A stretch of 6,405 nucleotides of DNA from Burkholderiaceae bacterium (GTDB lineage: Bacteria > Pseudomonadota > Gammaproteobacteria > Burkholderiales > Burkholderiaceae_C), in contig JANREF010000097.1 in assembly GCA_030726195.1 (NCBI GenBank), forward strand, positions 1,635 through 8,039, given 5' to 3'. Within the stretch, counting starts at the first letter, position 1; the number at the start of each line of letters is the position of its first letter. The notes below the pieces were generated by a model. The model was not told the origin of the DNA, did no database searches, and was given only the letters and a program-made list of their open reading frames with translations. Made by a program: the position numbers and the translations under genes. Below, piece by piece: positions 5,395 through 6,405 of this stretch.

Positions 5395-6308
5395 GCATGA
5401 GCGACACACACAACGAACCCACCATGGACGCAGCGCAGGTAGACGCGGTCGATACGGCGAGCGCACCAGCGCCCACGCCGCGCAAACGCTACCGCCGCAG
5501 CTGGAGCAGCCAATCCACCAGCGTGTGGCGAACGCCACAACTCGACGAGAGCTTTTGGCCAGTTTTTTACCGCAATTTTTTGGTGTGGCGCAAATTGGCC
5601 GTACCCAGCTTGGTGGGCAACATTGCCGAGCCACTCATTTGGCTGGTGGCCTTTGGCTACGGCATGGGCGCACTCATTGGCACCATCAATGTAGGCGGTC
5701 AAGCCGTGCCCTACTTGTTGTTCTTGGCCAGCGGCAGCATTTGCATGAGCGCCATGAACGCGGCTTCGTTTGAAGCCTTGTACTCGGCCTTCTCGCGCAT
5801 GCACGTGCAAAAAACCTGGGACGGCATCATGAATGCCCCCGTGAGCTTAGACAACATCGTGCTCGCCGAAATGCTGTGGGCCTCGTTCAAAGCCTTGTTC
5901 ACAGCCACCGCCATCATGGCCGTGATGTTGGCCCTCAACATCAGCACCAGCCCCAAACTCATCGCCGCATGGCCGGTGCTGCTGCTCACGGGCGTGACAT
6001 TCAGCTGCTTGGCTTTGGTGTTCAATGCGCTGGCCAAGGGCTACGACTTTTTCACCTACTACTTCACGCTGTTTTTAACGCCGATGATGTTTTTGAGTGG
6101 TGTGTTCTTCCCACTGAGCCAGCTGCCGCCTTGGGTGGCCAACATCGCCAACGCCCTGCCCCTGGCCAACGCCGTGGCACTGGTTCGCCCGCTGTTCATG
6201 GACCAGTGGCCTGATCAAGCATGGTTGCACTTGTTGGTGTTGATCGCCTACGCGGTGGCCGCATTTTGGGTGGCCTTGGCGCTCACACGCAAGCGCTTCG
6301 ATATGTGA
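5391..6308 (+). CDS. ABC-2 type exporter permease subunit, NodJ family
   Basis: A 305-residue membrane subunit (303 if ATG 5397 is used) that forms the export channel with the ATPase encoded just before it; the ATPase stop and this start share the bases ATGA. A polar N-terminal segment of about 55 residues, ending in a basic stretch RKRYRR (31-36), is cytoplasmic and longer than in rhizobial NodJ. The membrane domain follows, with about six helices. NodJ-like features seen: LVWRKLAVPSLVGNIAEPLI (64-83), FGYGMGALIG (88-97), AASFEALYSAFSRM (124-137), QKTWDGIMNAPVSLDNIVLAE (140-160), a loop KGYDFFTYYFTLFLTPMMFLSGVFFP (216-241) and ALPLANAVALVRPL (255-268). These are hallmarks of the ABC-2 membrane family, in which the FxSGxxFP motif is strongly conserved. 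The protein ends KRFDM. The same frame is open for 105 codons upstream, but that part is the ATPase gene read in another frame. Transported molecule unknown. It is the last gene of its operon. Confidence 0.93.
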   Translation: MSMSDTHNEPTMDAAQVDAVDTASAPAPTPRKRYRRSWSSQSTSVWRTPQLDESFWPVFYRNFLVWRKLAVPSLVGNIAEPLIWLVAFGYGMGALIGTINVGGQAVPYLLFLASGSICMSAMNAASFEALYSAFSRMHVQKTWDGIMNAPVSLDNIVLAEMLWASFKALFTATAIMAVMLALNISTSPKLIAAWPVLLLTGVTFSCLALVFNALAKGYDFFTYYFTLFLTPMMFLSGVFFPLSQLPPWVANIANALPLANAVALVRPLFMDQWPDQAWLHLLVLIAYAVAAFWVALALTRKRFDM

Positions 6309-6363
6309 TTGCTTGATGCTGCGTCAGACAGACACGGCGCACCGATGCGGCTGCGCTGGGACT

Positions 6364-6378
6364 GCCCGCCAGGCGGGC
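6364..6378 (+). terminator. Candidate terminator of the ABC exporter operon
   Basis: GCCCGCC (6364-6370) and GGCGGGC (6372-6378) form a perfect inverted repeat 55 bases after the permease stop. In RNA this gives a 6-bp all-GC stem with a CAG loop. It is followed by ATTCGAATTT, which is AT-rich but not a clean T-tract, so intrinsic termination may be partial. No gene is recognisable in the 97 bases after the permease. Confidence 0.42.
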
Positions 6379-6405
6379 GATTCGAATTTGACGCCCTAGC
6401 GCTCT

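Noticed and set aside
6364..6405. TTCGAAT at 6381-6387 as the T-arm of a tRNA gene
   Set aside because: The flanking 5-bp stem has a mismatch and a wobble, and no matching acceptor, D or anticodon arms are present on either strand.
1..6405. CRISPR array, insertion sequence, toxin-antitoxin, defence or phage genes
   Set aside because: No spaced direct repeats, transposase motifs, small paired ORFs or phage-like proteins were seen on either strand.

Overview
The window looks like chromosomal DNA of a betaproteobacterium, most probably a member of the Burkholderiales (Comamonadaceae-like). This is inferred from the high GC content (about 60 % by eye), the codon use, and the closeness of the proteins to proteobacterial housekeeping families. 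It holds five complete protein-coding genes and one gene cut by the left edge. No rRNA, tRNA, insertion sequence, phage gene or CRISPR array is visible, and I see no clear new multi-gene system.

Layout from left to right. (1) Positions 1-630, minus strand: the N-terminal 210 codons of a short-chain dehydrogenase/reductase of the C-factor (CsgA-like) group, with an unusual hydrophilic insertion. (2) A 100-bp divergent intergenic region. (3) 731-2257, plus: amn, AMP nucleosidase, which splits AMP into adenine and ribose 5-phosphate. (4) 2288-3220, plus: a ten-helix EamA/DMT-family transporter, 30 nt after amn and probably in the same transcript. (5) 3221-3340: a convergent intergenic region with a 35-nt perfectly alternating purine/pyrimidine tract, a 16-bp palindrome and a possible shared terminator hairpin. 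(6) 3341-4258, minus: psd, the phosphatidylserine decarboxylase proenzyme, which makes phosphatidylethanolamine. (7) 4259-4392: a divergent promoter region. (8) 4393-5394 and 5391-6308, plus: an ATPase and membrane subunit of a NodI/NodJ-type ABC-2 exporter, with overlapping ends. (9) 6309-6405: non-coding, with a strong GC hairpin that probably ends the exporter operon.

Functionally the window is a set of independent small units: a redox enzyme, a purine-salvage enzyme paired with a transporter of unknown substrate, a phospholipid biosynthesis enzyme, and an exporter of unknown substrate. The two pairs (amn with the DMT transporter; ATPase with permease) are the only likely operons.

The points most worth a second look are modest. 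They are the alternating tract with an overlapping histidine-rich micro-ORF between convergent genes, the insertion in the SDR, the contrast between Shine-Dalgarno-less first genes and second genes that have one, and mutually exclusive hairpins at the right end.
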